From contig PHAV01000021.1 in NCBI GenBank assembly GCA_002841765.1, forward strand, positions 1 to 43,279: a DNA stretch of 43,279 bases. The letters run 5' to 3'. The position numbers were made by a program, and so were the translations under genes. The notes beneath the pieces were generated by a model. It was not told where the DNA came from, ran no database searches, and saw nothing but the letters and a program-made list of their open reading frames with translations. Positions 6,797-16,806 of this stretch are shown here, piece by piece (within the stretch, counting starts at the first letter, position 1; each line of letters starts with the position of its first letter). This DNA comes from Deltaproteobacteria bacterium HGW-Deltaproteobacteria-4. GTDB taxonomy: Bacteria > Desulfobacterota > Desulfuromonadia > Desulfuromonadales > UBA2197.

Positions 6797-8257
6797 TTAG
6801 AAAAGCGCGTTCTTCGCCAGAGCAATAACACCGCCCGGCAGGATTCCCATGTAGAGGACACCGGCCACGGCGATTACGATGGAGGCGACGACCGGAGCCG
6901 ACATCTTGACCCACTCGAACTCTTCGGTCGGGGCCTTGAAGTACATGGCGACCATGATCCGCAGGTAGTAATAAAGGGAGACCGCGGAGTTAAGGACACC
7001 GATGACCGCCAGCCAGATATAACCGGCCTTGACCGCGCCGGCAAAGATATAAAACTTACCGGCAAAACCGGCCGTCGGCGGAATCCCCATCAGCGAGAAG
7101 AGGAAGATAACCATGGCGATCGCCAGCCACGGACGCTTGTAGCCAAAACCGGCAAAGCCGTCGAGGGTCAGATTCTCTTCACCCTTTTTACCGACCAGAA
7201 CCAGGACAGCAAAGGCGCCGAGATTCATGAAGGTGTAGGCGAGCATGTAAAAGAGGATGCCCGAGACACCGATCTCATTGGCTGCGACGATCCCGACCAG
7301 TGCATAACCGGCATGCGCAATCGACGAATAAGCGAGGGTTCGCTTGATGTCGGTCTGATAGATGGCAATAACGTTACCGACGACCATGGTCAGAACAGCA
7401 ATGATCCAGAGGAGGGATGTCCACTCTGCTTTCATGCCGCCAAGGCCGAGGATGAGGATACGGATGAAACCGGCAAAGGCAGCCGCTTTCGGACCGGCAC
7501 TCATGAACGCGGTGATCGGGGTCGGCGCTCCCTGATAGGTATCCGGGGTCCACATGTGGAAGGGAGCCGCGGCAATTTTGAAGAGGAAGCCGGTGGAGAG
7601 GAGGAGGAGACCGGCCACTGCCATCGGATTGGTGATCGCACCCGGGTTGGCAGAGATAAACTCGCCCATACGTGCCAGATCGATCGTGCCGGTCACGCCA
7701 TAAAGGAGGGCAATTCCGTACAGGAGGAAACCGGTAGAGAATGCGCCGAGCAGGAAGTACTTGAGGCCTGCTTCATTTGACTTGAGCTGACCGCGGAAAA
7801 AACCGGCAAGGACATAAAGGGAGACCGAAAGAACCTCTAATCCGAGGAAGATCATCATCAGGTTGGTCCCTGAGGCCATCCACATCGAACCGGCGGTTGC
7901 AAAGAGGATCAGCGTGTAGAACTCGCCAACCGGGTAGCCTTCCCGCTTGAGATAATCATCCGACATCAGGATTGTCAAACCGGCGGCAACCAGGAAGATG
8001 ATATTGAAGAAGGTAGCATAATTGTCGAGAGCCACCCCGCCGGCAAAGCCGAATTCGGGTTTATTCCAGGCCGCTATAGAGACAAAGCCGGTAACAACGA
8101 TAGCAACGAGGCTGAACCATGCCGCCGGAGTTGATTTGCCGCGGGGCATGAAAGCATTCATCAGCAATAGAACCATGCCGAAAGAACAGAGGACGAGCGA
8201 AGGGAGTATCGCATCGAAATTCACGTTCTGCATGGCGATTTGGACCAGATTTTCCAT
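6797..8257 (-). CDS. nuoN: NADH-quinone oxidoreductase subunit N
   Basis: 486 residues, hydrophobic throughout, about 14 membrane segments. NuoN is one of the three Mrp-antiporter-like proton-pumping subunits in the complex I membrane arm. Typical blocks are GLEVLSVSLYVLAGF (with the conserved glutamate), FKIAAAPFHMWTPDTYQGAPTP, KRTLAYSSIAHAGYALVG, and LFSLMGIPPTAGFAGKFYIF. GGAGGAG precedes the ATG. It is the last gene of the nuo operon and is followed by the intrinsic terminator. Confidence 0.97.
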   Translation of the reverse strand: MENLVQIAMQNVNFDAILPSLVLCSFGMVLLLMNAFMPRGKSTPAAWFSLVAIVVTGFVSIAAWNKPEFGFAGGVALDNYATFFNIIFLVAAGLTILMSDDYLKREGYPVGEFYTLILFATAGSMWMASGTNLMMIFLGLEVLSVSLYVLAGFFRGQLKSNEAGLKYFLLGAFSTGFLLYGIALLYGVTGTIDLARMGEFISANPGAITNPMAVAGLLLLSTGFLFKIAAAPFHMWTPDTYQGAPTPITAFMSAGPKAAAFAGFIRILILGLGGMKAEWTSLLWIIAVLTMVVGNVIAIYQTDIKRTLAYSSIAHAGYALVGIVAANEIGVSGILFYMLAYTFMNLGAFAVLVLVGKKGEENLTLDGFAGFGYKRPWLAIAMVIFLFSLMGIPPTAGFAGKFYIFAGAVKAGYIWLAVIGVLNSAVSLYYYLRIMVAMYFKAPTEEFEWVKMSAPVVASIVIAVAGVLYMGILPGGVIALAKNALF

Positions 8258-8300
8258 GAAAGAGCTCCTCCGGAGTCGATAAATTCCAGATCAGTAAATG

Positions 8301-9893
8301 TTACTGGTGACCCTGCGGCGGCATACCAGGATGTGTTAAGCGCGGATTACCGAGAGAATGTCCACCTGTACTGGCCGGGATAACCATGGCCACCTGCTGG
8401 CTCTTGACCTGCTTGATCAGATTCTCCAGAGCCGGATTCATTTTGTCAAAGAAGGTGTTGGGATAAACGCCGATCCAGAAGACAAAGACCAGCAGCGGCA
8501 CCATCAGGGTAATCTCTCTAGCGGAGAGATCTTTCAAATCGGCGTTCTTCGGATTGTTGCACTCACCGAACATAACGCGCTGATACATCCAGAGCATGTA
8601 AACTGCTGCAAAGATGACCCCGGTGGTGGCGACAACTGCGTACCAGCGGAGCTCACTTTCAAAGGCGCCAAGGATCGCAAGAAATTCACCGACAAAACCA
8701 TTCGTCCCGGGCAGGCCGATTGAGGAGAAGGTCATAATCATGAAGATCGTCGCAAAGATCGGCATCTTCTTGGCCAGACCGCCGAATTCGTTGATCTCAC
8801 GGGTATGGCGACGCTCATATAGGAAGCCGACGATAAGGAAGAGTGCACCGGTCGAGATACCGTGATTGATCATCTGCAGCATGCCGCCCGCCATCCCTTG
8901 CAGGTTCATGGCGAAGACACCGAGCATGACAAAACCGAGATGCGAGACGGACGAGTAGGCGACGAGTTTCTTGACATCGTCCTGCATCATCGCCACCAAG
9001 GCACCGTAGATGATGCCAATCACGGCCAGGGTCGCGAGGAGGGGCGTGAAGGTCTGCATCGCCTCAGGGAAGAGGGGGATAGCAAAGCGGACATATCCGT
9101 AGGTACCCATCTTCAGCAGAACGGCGGCGAGGATGACCGAACCGGCGGTCGGAGCTTCGGTATGCGCATCCGGCAACCAGGTATGTAAGGGGAACATCGG
9201 TACTTTAATGGCGAAGCTGAAGGCAAAGGCGAGGAAGAGCCAGGTCTGGAGATTGCCCGGTATGCCGAGTTTGTAGAATTCGACGATCGAGAAGCCGTCC
9301 GTGGCAATACCGGTCTTTACCCCGTAGTAATAAACATAGATGATGGCGACCAGCATGAGCAGGGAGCCGACGGCCGTGTAGAGGAAGAATTTCACCGCTG
9401 CATAGATACGGTTTTTTCCACCCCAGATACCGATGAGGAAGTACATCGGAATCAGCATCAATTCCCAGAAGATGTAGAAAAGGAAGAGATCGATGGAGAC
9501 GAAGGCGCCTAGCATCGCGGTTTCAAGCAGCAGGAGCATTGCCATGAAACCCTTGACGTTCTTGTCGACCGCATGCCAGGTCGAGAGAACGGCGATCGGC
9601 ATGATGAAGGTTGTCAGCATCACCAGCCAGAGGCTGATGCCATCGACGCCAACGTTGTAATTCATCTGGAAGAAATCGCCGATGCTGATCCACTTGCTGA
9701 ATTCAGTGTAGTGCATCGCCGCCGAGGTCTTGAAGACATCGTCAAATGCGAGTGGCAGACTGATCATGAAGGTAATGATTGTCACCACCAAGGTCCAGAC
9801 CTTGAGGGCATTCTCTTTCGCACCCGGCATGAAAAGCAGGATGGCGAGTCCTACAAGCGGGAAGAAAGTCATCCAACTGAGAAGATTTTGCAT
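8301..9893 (-). CDS. nuoM: NADH-quinone oxidoreductase subunit M
   Basis: 530 residues with about 14 membrane segments; an antiporter-like proton-pumping subunit of the complex I membrane arm. Family blocks include [47 protein letters not shown] read in part, [18 protein letters not shown], and [19 protein letters not shown]. The C-terminus carries a short polar tail ([21 protein letters not shown]) beyond the last membrane segment. AAGGAG precedes the ATG. There is a 45-base gap after nuoL and a 43-base gap before nuoN. Confidence 0.97.
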   Translation of the reverse strand: [530 protein letters not shown]

Positions 9894-9938
9894 GGGGTAT
9901 CAGCTCCTTGGTTCTCTATCGAAAGCTGCCAGACGCAA

Positions 9939-11903
9939 CTATTTAAAGACGTAATACGCGATGATGACAAAGACACCGATGACCATGGTCATCGCATAAC
10001 TGGCGATCAGTCCGGACTGGGTATAACGCATACCCCGGGCACAGGCTTCGACCGTCGCTGCGACACCGTTAACCACACCGTCAACCACCTTGACATCAAA
10101 GCCTTTCCACAGGAAGGTGCCGAGTTTTTTGGTCGGATTGACGAAGAGCGCATCATAAATTTCGTCGACATACCATTTGTTGAAGACGGCGCGATGCAGG
10201 CCCGGGAACTTCGCAACAAACTTTCCGGGGAGATCCGGACGTTTGTTGTACATGTAAAGGGCTATGCCGATACCGATGGACGCAACAACGACGGAAAGGA
10301 ACATCAGGCCATACTCAGTCGCGTGACTACCGTGAGCTGAAAGGTTGAAGGTCTCCTGGGCATGGCCGAAGACCGGCTCAAGGAAGTGTTCCAGGTGATT
10401 CGAACCACCAAGAATCTTGGGTACACCGACAAAACCACCAAACGCAGCCAGACCGGCTAGGATGATCAGCGGTACAGTTATCGTCCAGGGGGACTCGGGA
10501 ATGTGATCTTTTGCCTTGGGATTGGCACGACACTCACCCCAGAAGGTCATGGAGACAAGACGGAACATATAGAATGCTGTCATCATCGCTGCCGCCGTGG
10601 CTGTCAACCAAAGGAGCCAGTGGCCGCGAGTCGAACCGAAGGCCCACCAGAGGATCTCATCCTTGGAGAAGAATCCGGCAAAGAAGGGGATACCGGAAAT
10701 AGCGATGGTCGAGATGAGGAAGGTCCAGTAGGTGATCTTCATCTTCTTGGAAAGGCCGCCCATATTCCGCATGTCCTGGGGATCATCATGACTGTGAGCA
10801 TGGTGCAGACCATGATGCATACCGTGAATGACCGAACCGGAGCCAAGGAAGAGGCAGGCTTTGAAGAAGGCGTGGGTCATCAGGTGGAAGATACCGGCGG
10901 TAAAGGCACCGACCCCCATCGCCAGGAACATGAAACCGAGCTGGGAAACAGTTGAGTAAGCAAGGACTCGCTTGATATCGTTCTGGGCAAAACCGATGCT
11001 GGCTGCAAAGATCGCGGTTGCCGCTCCGACCATCGCCACAATCAGCATGGTTGTCGGCGACATGGCAAAGAGGATGTTCATGCGGCCGATCATGTAGACG
11101 CCGGCGGTGACCATCGTCGCGGCATGGATGAGGGCGGAGACCGGTGTCGGGCCTTCCATCGCATCCGGCAGCCAAGTATAAAGTGGAATCTGCGCCGACT
11201 TGCCGGTGGCACCGAGGAAGAAGCAAAGGGTAACGATTGTCACTACCGTACTGCCGGCACCAAGGAGATGGGCATTGGCGGCGATTTCGGTAAATTTCAC
11301 CGTCCAGACCCCGTGGGAACCGAGGGTCCAGAAGAGGATGCCGAGACCGACGAGGAAGCCGAAGTCACCAACCCGGTTGACAACAAAGGCCTTCTTGGCG
11401 GCGTCACCGGCGCTCTTCTTGTGGAAGTAGTAACCGATCAGCAGATAGGAACAGAGGCCGACCCCTTCCCAGCCGATAAACATCACTAATGCATTGTTGC
11501 CAAGAACCAGCATCAGCATGCAGAAGCAGAACAGGTTGAGGTAGGAAAAGAAGCGATAAAAGCCTTCTTCGCCATGCATGTAACCGATGGAGTAAAGATG
11601 GATCAGTGTCCCGACCCCGGTGACGACCATGATCATCAAAGCCGAAAGGGGATCAAGAAGGAAACCCCATTCAACCTGCAGATGGCCGACCGACATCCAC
11701 GAGCCAAGGATCTGTTCGTGAACCTTGACCGGATCGTTCAGCAAGCTGAAGAAGCAGCCTGCCGAGACCACAAAGGAAAGACCGATCATGGCTGTCGCAA
11801 AACCGCCAATCACCGCTTCGTTCTTGATCTTTTTGCCGAACAGTCCGTTGATGATGGAACCCACCAGCGGAAAGAACGGTATGAGCCAGAGATAGTCGTA
11901 CAT
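9939..11903 (-). CDS. nuoL: NADH-quinone oxidoreductase subunit L
   Basis: 654 residues, the largest membrane subunit of complex I, at the distal end of the membrane arm. It is antiporter-like, with a C-terminal lateral helix and further membrane helices. Signatures include IGWEGVGLCSYLLIGYYF, KKAFVVNRVGDFGFL, KSAQIPLYTWLPDAMEGPTPVSALIHAATMVTAG read in part, KRVLAYSTVSQLGFMFLA, and a His-rich loop (HGMHHGLHHAHSHDDP). The His-rich loop between antiporter-like helices is common in this subunit. AAGGAG precedes the start. Confidence 0.97.
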   Translation of the reverse strand: MYDYLWLIPFFPLVGSIINGLFGKKIKNEAVIGGFATAMIGLSFVVSAGCFFSLLNDPVKVHEQILGSWMSVGHLQVEWGFLLDPLSALMIMVVTGVGTLIHLYSIGYMHGEEGFYRFFSYLNLFCFCMLMLVLGNNALVMFIGWEGVGLCSYLLIGYYFHKKSAGDAAKKAFVVNRVGDFGFLVGLGILFWTLGSHGVWTVKFTEIAANAHLLGAGSTVVTIVTLCFFLGATGKSAQIPLYTWLPDAMEGPTPVSALIHAATMVTAGVYMIGRMNILFAMSPTTMLIVAMVGAATAIFAASIGFAQNDIKRVLAYSTVSQLGFMFLAMGVGAFTAGIFHLMTHAFFKACLFLGSGSVIHGMHHGLHHAHSHDDPQDMRNMGGLSKKMKITYWTFLISTIAISGIPFFAGFFSKDEILWWAFGSTRGHWLLWLTATAAAMMTAFYMFRLVSMTFWGECRANPKAKDHIPESPWTITVPLIILAGLAAFGGFVGVPKILGGSNHLEHFLEPVFGHAQETFNLSAHGSHATEYGLMFLSVVVASIGIGIALYMYNKRPDLPGKFVAKFPGLHRAVFNKWYVDEIYDALFVNPTKKLGTFLWKGFDVKVVDGVVNGVAATVEACARGMRYTQSGLIASYAMTMVIGVFVIIAYYVFK

Positions 11904-11949
11904 CTAAAACTCCTTCGAGCGCAAAGTCCCTAAATGCAGCGGGTCGCGG

Positions 11950-12252
11950 TTACCATTTCAACGTGTTAGCATCATCGATATCGAGGCTCTCACGATTACG
12001 GAAGAATGTAATCATCAGCGCAAGCCCGACAGCTGCTTCAGCCGCAGCGACGGCCATGACAAAGAAAACAAAGATCTGGCCATCCATATTACCAAGATGA
12101 CGGGACAGAGCAATAAAGGTCAGGTTCACGGCATTGAGCATGAGCTCGACACACATGAAGACAACGATTGCATTTTTTCTGGTCAGGACGCCAAAGACGC
12201 CGAGGGAAAAAAGGATGGCACTTAACACCAGAAAATAGTTAACAGATATCAT
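11950..12252 (-). CDS. nuoK: NADH-quinone oxidoreductase subunit K
   Basis: 100 residues with three membrane helices, starting [21 protein letters not shown]. NuoK contributes to the fourth proton path and holds two conserved membrane glutamates, seen in [13 protein letters not shown] and [11 protein letters not shown]. The size and ending are normal for the family. AGGAGAG lies before the ATG. It sits between nuoJ and nuoL in the standard order. Confidence 0.96.
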   Translation of the reverse strand: MISVNYFLVLSAILFSLGVFGVLTRKNAIVVFMCVELMLNAVNLTFIALSRHLGNMDGQIFVFFVMAVAAAEAAVGLALMITFFRNRESLDIDDANTLKW

Positions 12253-12278
12253 GGTCTCTCTCCTGTTGCCCTTCGACT

Positions 12279-12782
12279 TTAGACTTCGCGCTTTGCCAGC
12301 ACAACTGCGCCGACGATCGCAACTAAAAGCAGAATAGAAGTCACTTCAAACGGTAGTAGGAATTCAGTAAAGAGCGATCTGGCGAGAAGCTCGGTATGAC
12401 CAAATTCGCGAAGGGCACTCTCTGTCATTGGCCCGTCAATATTTGCAACTTCGCCGCGATTCAGCATGTAGAGAGCCTGAATACCGATCAACACTGCCAT
12501 CAGGGCGCCACCGGCAACAGCATGGGAGCTTTTGACGACATCAACCGTGCCGATATTAAGCAGCATGATGACGAATATGATCAGAACCATGATCGCCCCG
12601 GCATAAACAATCAGCTGAATTGCCGCCATAAACGGGGCATCGAGCATCACGTAGCAGGTCGCCAGGCAAAAGAAGGTATTCACCAAAGCAATGGCGCTGT
12701 TCACCGGATTTTTACAGGTAACGACGAAGATGCCGGAACCAACCGCGACAAACGCTACAAAGAGAAAAAAGAGGATCTCCAT
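12279..12782 (-). CDS. nuoJ: NADH-quinone oxidoreductase subunit J
   Basis: 167 residues, about five membrane segments. It starts [21 protein letters not shown] and contains the conserved [10 protein letters not shown] segment and the [21 protein letters not shown] helix read in part, which lies in the fourth proton channel region and includes the pi-bulge helix of complex I. AGGAG lies before the start. It is 17 bases downstream of nuoI and 26 bases upstream of nuoK. Confidence 0.96.
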   Translation of the reverse strand: MEILFFLFVAFVAVGSGIFVVTCKNPVNSAIALVNTFFCLATCYVMLDAPFMAAIQLIVYAGAIMVLIIFVIMLLNIGTVDVVKSSHAVAGGALMAVLIGIQALYMLNRGEVANIDGPMTESALREFGHTELLARSLFTEFLLPFEVTSILLLVAIVGAVVLAKREV

Positions 12783-12799
12783 CGGTAGTGCTCCTATCG

Positions 12800-13195
12800 T
12801 TACTTGAGCAGGCGCTCTTTGGTGAATTCAAAATCTTCGCGCTTGTAGTTGGCAAGCTCGTAATTTCCGGTCATTTCAATTGCCTCAACCGGGCAGGCTT
12901 CTACGCAGTAACCGCAAAAGATGCAACGCAGCAGATCAATTTTGTAGACCTTCGGATATTTCTCACCTTTTTCATTTTCCGCCGTCTCGACAGTGATGCA
13001 CTTGGCCGGGCAGACTGTCGGGCAGAGGTAGCAGCCGACGCATTTTTCCCGGTCGTGCTGCAACACAAGGCGGTGCAGACCACGAAAACGTTCAGAGGGC
13101 TGCAACTTCTGCGCGGGATACTCAACCGTCGTTGTGTATTTCGGCGCCATATGTTTGAAGGTGATCCACAGACCTTGCGCAAATTCTTTGAACAT
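12800..13195 (-). CDS. nuoI: NADH-quinone oxidoreductase subunit I
   Basis: 131 residues. Two CxxCxxCxxxCP motifs bind the 4Fe-4S clusters N6a and N6b: Cys52/55/58/62 and Cys91/94/97/101. These carry electrons from NuoG toward NuoB. The N-terminal segment (MFKEFAQGLWITFKHM) is the amphipathic anchor that lies on the membrane next to NuoH. AGAACGAGGA precedes the ATG. The length is at the short end of the family but covers both clusters. Confidence 0.97.
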   Translation of the reverse strand: MFKEFAQGLWITFKHMAPKYTTTVEYPAQKLQPSERFRGLHRLVLQHDREKCVGCYLCPTVCPAKCITVETAENEKGEKYPKVYKIDLLRCIFCGYCVEACPVEAIEMTGNYELANYKREDFEFTKERLLK

Positions 13196-13227
13196 GGGTC
13201 AATCCTCGTTCTCTAGGTTGGATACTG

Positions 13228-14274
13228 CTACAGCAGAATGAAGAAGCCGGTTACAACGATATTCAACAATGCCAGCGGGATAAAAATCTTCCACCCGAGA
13301 TACATCAACTGGTCATAGCGGACACGTGGCCAGGTGGCGCGAATCCACATAAAGAACATCATGAAGCCGACGACCTTGATGAGAATGTTGACTACGCCCC
13401 AGAATGGACCGTCCCAGCCACCGAGGAAAAGAGTCGAAATGACCGCGGAGAGAACGATCATGTTCGCGTATTCCGCCATGAAGAACAGTGCATACTTCAT
13501 TGAGGAATATTCCGTTGCAAAACCGGAAACAAGTTCAGTCTCTGCTTCGGGAAGGTCGAAAGGCGTCCGGTTGATTTCGGCAAGGGAGCAGATCACAAAA
13601 ATACCGAAAGCAAGGGGTTGCGAGAAGATGTACCAGTTATGAATCCAGGAAGGGAGCGAGGTAATCCCCCAGAGCGGTCCCTGTTGTGCAGCGACAAGAC
13701 CGCGCATGCTCAGAGTGCCGGAGAGCATGAAGATCGCAACAATTACCATCCCGGCAGCAAGTTCGTAGGAAATGACCTGGGCGGTGGAGCGAATGCCGCC
13801 GAGGAGCGCATACTTGCTGTTTGAACTCCAGCCGGCAAGGACGACACCGTAAACACCGAGTCCAGCCATCGCCAGGATGAAGAGGATACCGACATTCAGG
13901 TCAGCTATCTGCATCGGGACAATGTAGCCGAGGAGGGTGATATCCGGACCGAAGGGGATGATTGCAACTGTCACCAGGGCAGGGACAACCATCATCATCG
14001 GCGCAAGAACAAAAGAGAACTTGCTCGCTTGTGACGGAATAATGTCTTCCTTGAAGAAGAGTTTAAGACCATCCGCGATCGGCTGGAGCAGACCAAACCA
14101 CCCGGTCATCGTCGGACCGAGACGGGTCTGCATATGCCCGATTAATTTACGCTCAAGCCAGGTAGCGTAAGCAATCATCAGCATCACCACGCCGAAGACA
14201 GCCAGAATCTTTACCAGCATGACTGCGACGAACATTCCGGGTGCATTTGACAGGCTCAACAGTTCAGGTGTCAT
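13228..14274 (-). CDS. nuoH: NADH-quinone oxidoreductase subunit H
   Basis: 348 residues with about eight membrane segments. NuoH forms the quinone entry chamber and the link between the redox and pumping arms. Diagnostic blocks are YATWLERKLIGHMQTRLGP, GLLQPIADGLKLFFKED, and ICSLAEINRTPFDLPEAETELVSG read in part, where the acidic loop couples quinone reduction to pumping. GGAAGAGGA lies before the start. It follows nuoG after 48 bases and precedes nuoI by 32 bases. Confidence 0.97.
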   Translation of the reverse strand: MTPELLSLSNAPGMFVAVMLVKILAVFGVVMLMIAYATWLERKLIGHMQTRLGPTMTGWFGLLQPIADGLKLFFKEDIIPSQASKFSFVLAPMMMVVPALVTVAIIPFGPDITLLGYIVPMQIADLNVGILFILAMAGLGVYGVVLAGWSSNSKYALLGGIRSTAQVISYELAAGMVIVAIFMLSGTLSMRGLVAAQQGPLWGITSLPSWIHNWYIFSQPLAFGIFVICSLAEINRTPFDLPEAETELVSGFATEYSSMKYALFFMAEYANMIVLSAVISTLFLGGWDGPFWGVVNILIKVVGFMMFFMWIRATWPRVRYDQLMYLGWKIFIPLALLNIVVTGFFILL

Positions 14275-14322
14275 GTCTATCCTCTTCCTTCGCTGTACTT
14301 TAGGGTATACGCAGCAATAACT

Positions 14323-16776
14323 TTATTTACTGACTTGCACCGGCGTGACCGCGGCGCCGTGCCAGATACGATTGAGGCCGGCAGAAGCAAAGTGATAAGG
14401 GGCAAAGAGGACTCCCCTGGGGAGGCGTTGTCCGATTTTCACTTTTATCCTTATTTCTGATCCATTGCCTTTAAGAGTGACGATTTCTCCCTCTTTAACC
14501 TGCAAGGCAGCAGCATCTTCACGACCAAACTCGAGGTACGCTTCATGTTCAACGGCATTAGGACCGCTGGCATGAGTCGAGAGTGTACCGTTGTGATAAA
14601 GGGCGCTACCGGTCACTAACACTAAGCCGTCAACAGGAGATTGTCCTTGAACCGCTTGGACTTTACGGCGGGGGAGCGAAAGAATCTCACCGCCCCAGAC
14701 CGTCCCCTGAGGACCAATCCCCGCAAAATCGATCCCGTTATAGAGGTCTATTGCCGCGAATATCGCTTCAGTTCCAGCATAAGCAATCTTGCCGCCCAAA
14801 CGGGAATCAAGTTGAGCAAAGATCGCTCCATCCGTCTGCGATTCGCCTGGCGAGGAGACTCCGGGACGAACCCGCTGAATGCGGCGCTCAGCATTGGTAA
14901 AGGTTCCGTCCTTCTCAGCATAACTAGTGGCGGGGAGGACAACGTGCGCCAGCTCGGCGGTTGGTGACAGGAAGATATCCTGAACAACAAGGAAGGATAA
15001 CTCCTTGAGAGTCGCTTCGAGAGCACTTCGATTTGGGTAGACACTCAGCGGATCTTCAGCAATCACATAAAGCGCATCCACCTGTCCGGTAAGCATTGCG
15101 CTCGAACCGAGGGCACCGGAGCCGGGGAGAATCCCGAGATCGATGGCACCCTGACTGTTGGCTTTTTCGCCGCAAAGGTAAAGACCGCTTCCTTCCCGGC
15201 CGGCAATCCCGGTCAGCAGTGCGAGATTTGCTGCAGCGATGGCAGTTTCGCGACTCTGGGCGGCATAAGGAAGGCCATAAGCAAGAAGTATCGCTGCACG
15301 TTTTGCTGTAACCATCCGCCTGGCAGCAGCACGGATCAGTTCGGCATCAACACCGGTCTGCGCCTCTACGGCTTCCGGGCTATAGGCAGCCAATGCCGTC
15401 TTCAGCTCGGCAATGCCCTCTACCCCTTCTGTCACCGCAATATTTTCATCGAGGAGGACAAAGGCCATAGCATTAAGGATATTCACCTCGGTCCCCGGTT
15501 TGGTCAGCAGTGTTTTGGCACCGGGAAGCTTGGTAAACTTTCCTTTTTTATCAGAGATAACAAAGAGGCTTGCTTCGCGACGCTTGACAGCCTGATTGAC
15601 AACCATGCCGAAGACCGGGTGGGTCTCATAAAAATCCGAACGGATACACAGGACCGCTTCAGCTTCCTCAACCTGCGGATAGGTGCCGGTCGAAGCTGTC
15701 ACCCCGAGAGTTGCAAAGAGACCTTCGGTCACCCCCTTGTAGCATTCACCGCCGGAGTGGTCGATATTTTCGGTGCCGAGAGTTTTGGCAAGATTTTTCA
15801 GCAGGAAGAATTCTTCATTAGTGAGGCGGGCACCGGCGAGAATACCAATCCCCTTACCCGTTTGCGCTTTCTGCAGACCGGTGGCGACAGCCGCCAGTGC
15901 TTCCTCCCACGAGGCAGGAACGAGTTTACCGTTCTTGCGCACTAACGGCTGGGTCAAACGATCCTTGCTGTTAATAAAAGAGTAACCAAAACGGCCACGG
16001 ACACAAAGGTTACCGTCGTTAACACCGTTTTTATCGTTAAAGCGGATGGTTTCAACTTTGTCCTTGAGGACGCCAAAGGTAACCGTGCAGCCGTTCCCGC
16101 AATAACCGCAGACAGAATCAACTTCTTTTAACTGCCAGGGACGGGCCTTGAACTTGAAGGGGCGGGGCAAAATGGCGCCGACCGGACACATTGACACACA
16201 CTGGCCGCAGAATTCACAGTTCAGTCCGCGATCGAAAGCCGTAGCGATCTTGGTCTCGAAGCCGCGATTAATGAAGGAGTAGGAACCGTAGCCGACAATT
16301 TCATCACAGACGCGCACACATTTACCGCACAGGACGCAGCGGTTCATGTTGCGTTCGATCAACGGATTGACTTCATCTTTCGGAAGATCAAATTTGACCC
16401 CCTCAAAACGGTTGCTGCTACAATCGAATTCGTAGGCAAGATCCTGCAGATCACATTCGCCAGCCTTGTCACAGACAGGACAATCAAGGACGTGGTTAAC
16501 CAGAAGGAATTCAAGGACCGTTTTGCGAACTTTATTAATTTCATCGGAAGTGGAACGGACAACCATACCCTCAGTCACCGGCGTTGTACAGGAGGGGATC
16601 AGACGTCCCTTCATCTGCTCAACTTCAACCAGACAAACACGACAGGCCCCATAAGGGAGGAGCTTTTTTGCATAACAGAGTACCGGTATCTCTACACCGG
16701 CCTGTTTCGCTGCCTCATAGATGGTCGCGGTCCGGGGAACCGTAATCTGTTTACCGTCAATCGTAAGAGTTACCAT
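14323..16776 (-). CDS. nuoG: NADH-quinone oxidoreductase subunit G
   Basis: 817 residues with a full set of cluster ligands. N1b 2Fe-2S: Cys34/45/48/63. N5: His95 with Cys99/102/108. Two further 4Fe-4S motifs: Cys147/150/153/157 and Cys187/190/193/197. N7-type: Cys223/226/230/258 in CGYCGNGC. The remainder (~260-817) is a molybdopterin-oxidoreductase-like fold, usually without cofactor in complex I. The arrangement also resembles the large subunit of formate dehydrogenases and NAD-linked hydrogenases. The double-ferredoxin insert at 147-197 is retained. ACGAGG precedes the ATG. It takes electrons from NuoF/NuoE and passes them to NuoI. Confidence 0.97.
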   Translation of the reverse strand: MVTLTIDGKQITVPRTATIYEAAKQAGVEIPVLCYAKKLLPYGACRVCLVEVEQMKGRLIPSCTTPVTEGMVVRSTSDEINKVRKTVLEFLLVNHVLDCPVCDKAGECDLQDLAYEFDCSSNRFEGVKFDLPKDEVNPLIERNMNRCVLCGKCVRVCDEIVGYGSYSFINRGFETKIATAFDRGLNCEFCGQCVSMCPVGAILPRPFKFKARPWQLKEVDSVCGYCGNGCTVTFGVLKDKVETIRFNDKNGVNDGNLCVRGRFGYSFINSKDRLTQPLVRKNGKLVPASWEEALAAVATGLQKAQTGKGIGILAGARLTNEEFFLLKNLAKTLGTENIDHSGGECYKGVTEGLFATLGVTASTGTYPQVEEAEAVLCIRSDFYETHPVFGMVVNQAVKRREASLFVISDKKGKFTKLPGAKTLLTKPGTEVNILNAMAFVLLDENIAVTEGVEGIAELKTALAAYSPEAVEAQTGVDAELIRAAARRMVTAKRAAILLAYGLPYAAQSRETAIAAANLALLTGIAGREGSGLYLCGEKANSQGAIDLGILPGSGALGSSAMLTGQVDALYVIAEDPLSVYPNRSALEATLKELSFLVVQDIFLSPTAELAHVVLPATSYAEKDGTFTNAERRIQRVRPGVSSPGESQTDGAIFAQLDSRLGGKIAYAGTEAIFAAIDLYNGIDFAGIGPQGTVWGGEILSLPRRKVQAVQGQSPVDGLVLVTGSALYHNGTLSTHASGPNAVEHEAYLEFGREDAAALQVKEGEIVTLKGNGSEIRIKVKIGQRLPRGVLFAPYHFASAGLNRIWHGAAVTPVQVSK

Positions 16777-16806
16777 TATCGACCTCGTATCCTCTACTGG
16801 TAAGCG